Of a stretch of DNA of 55,451 bases, positions 55,003 through 55,451 are shown in pieces (position 1 is the stretch's first letter; each line of letters opens with the position of its first letter). A program made the translations under genes and the position numbers. This DNA is from WHSO01 sp050485485 (GTDB lineage: Bacteria > Pseudomonadota > Alphaproteobacteria > SMXQ01), in assembly GCA_050485485.1 (NCBI GenBank), contig JBJHBM010000013.1, forward strand, positions 1-55,451, given 5' to 3'. Below the pieces are notes generated by a model. The model was not told where the DNA came from, ran no database searches, and saw only the letters and a program-made list of their open reading frames with translations.

Positions 55003-55451
55003 TTAAGACCCCGCCGGGCCGTCGGGCAAGGGCTCGGCGGCGCGCCGCAGGCGGTCGTTGACGGCTGCGCCGAGGCCCGCGTCGGGCACCGGCATGGCGG
55101 CGATGCCGAGCGCCCCCGCCGCGTCCAGCTCGTGGAGCATGGCGAACAGGTTGGCGGCGGCCTCGGTGGTATCACCCGCGGCGCTCAGGTTGAGGATGCG
55201 CACCGCGCGCTCGGCGCCGGGCAGCAGGACGGGCCCGAACGCGAGCAGCGCCTCGCCGCGCCGCACCTCGGCGGCCTCGATGCGCAGCGGCGTGCGCGGG
55301 GCGTAGTGGCGGGCGACGCGGCCCGGCGACTTGCGCGCTTCCCCTTCGGCTTCCGCGGCGGGGCGCGCCAGCGGGCCGATGGCGGCCTCGATCGCCTCGG
55401 TCGCGACGCCGCCCGGGCGCAGCAGCGCGGCCTCGGCCGCCGACAGGTCGA
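55003..55451 (-). CDS. Threonylcarbamoyl-AMP synthase (Sua5/TsaC type), C-terminal part
   Basis: Only the last ~149 codons are in the window. RPGGVATEAIEAAIGPLARP is the end of the YrdC domain, SPGRVARHYAPRTPLRIEA the Sua5 linker (SPG...rHYaP), then a Rossmann-like Sua5 domain (NLSAAGDTTEAAANLFAMLH) that ends AVNDRLRRAAEPL (AVNDRLRRAA motif). The enzyme makes threonylcarbamoyl-AMP for t6A37 in tRNA. Two-domain form, start beyond the window edge. Confidence 0.93.
   Translation of the reverse strand, partial: DLSAAEAALLRPGGVATEAIEAAIGPLARPAAEAEGEARKSPGRVARHYAPRTPLRIEAAEVRRGEALLAFGPVLLPGAERAVRILNLSAAGDTTEAAANLFAMLHELDAAGALGIAAMPVPDAGLGAAVNDRLRRAAEPLPDGPAGS

Overview
The window is high-GC DNA of an alphaproteobacterium, most likely Rhodospirillales-like. 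It opens on the end of a ribonuclease E/G gene followed by yacG and tRNA-Phe(GAA), a conserved alphaproteobacterial order. It closes on a two-domain threonylcarbamoyl-AMP synthase beside a GlcD-type FAD oxidase. In between lie several tripartite-tricarboxylate (Tct/Bug) binding proteins and MmgE/PrpD proteins. No species can be named from the sequence alone.

Region 1 (1657-19981) is an 18.3 kb prophage in the 3' end of tRNA-Phe, bounded by a perfect 16-bp direct repeat. Left to right it holds: an N-terminally deleted integrase, an AlpA-type regulator, a broken HerA-like ATPase, a leftward early operon (HNH endonuclease, pentapeptide protein and small proteins), a CI/Cro-type switch with two near-identical promoters, an in-frame fusion of an HNH endonuclease to the C-terminal part of a tail tape-measure protein, tail tip and fibre genes, a reverse-strand cassette of two methyltransferases and a 2OG-Fe(II) dioxygenase, a lysis module (SleB-type hydrolase, LL-H-type holin, nested Rz/Rz1-like pair), and a small reverse operon of two unknown proteins plus an HTH protein laid out like acr-aca loci. 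Terminase, portal, capsid and most tail genes are missing, so the element is defective. Several gene fusions look like deletion scars.

Region 2 (about 20.0-26.3 kb) is a surface-glycan island: an FkbM methyltransferase, a YbhN/LPG-synthase-like membrane protein, a methyltransferase-glycosyltransferase fusion, another methyltransferase and a large polytopic membrane protein. A roughly 290-bp direct copy of the 5' end of the downstream BT1/MFS transporter gene lies inside it, frameshifted and truncated. Base composition is visibly less GC-rich than in the flanking genes.

Region 3 (26.3-38.2 kb) has a BT1-type transporter next to formate-tetrahydrofolate ligase, then an eight-gene reverse-strand operon: GntR/FCD regulator, MmgE/PrpD, TctC, TctB, TctA, an unusual SDR, a second MmgE/PrpD and a TauE/SafE permease. 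It reads as a carboxylate uptake and catabolism unit with its own regulator.

Region 4 (38.3-55.4 kb) mixes housekeeping genes (septation protein A family, GluQRS, Sua5/TsaC) with catabolic and sensory genes: two orphan Bug-type receptors, an NMT1/THI5-like protein, an alpha/beta hydrolase, dienelactone hydrolase, a maleate-isomerase-like protein, a VOC protein with a histone-like tail, an amidohydrolase, a receiver-only protein and a NarL-type regulator, fasciclin and DUF378 proteins, a VanZ-like protein, a second SDR and the FAD oxidase. Most long open frames antisense to these genes are high-GC shadows and were left out.
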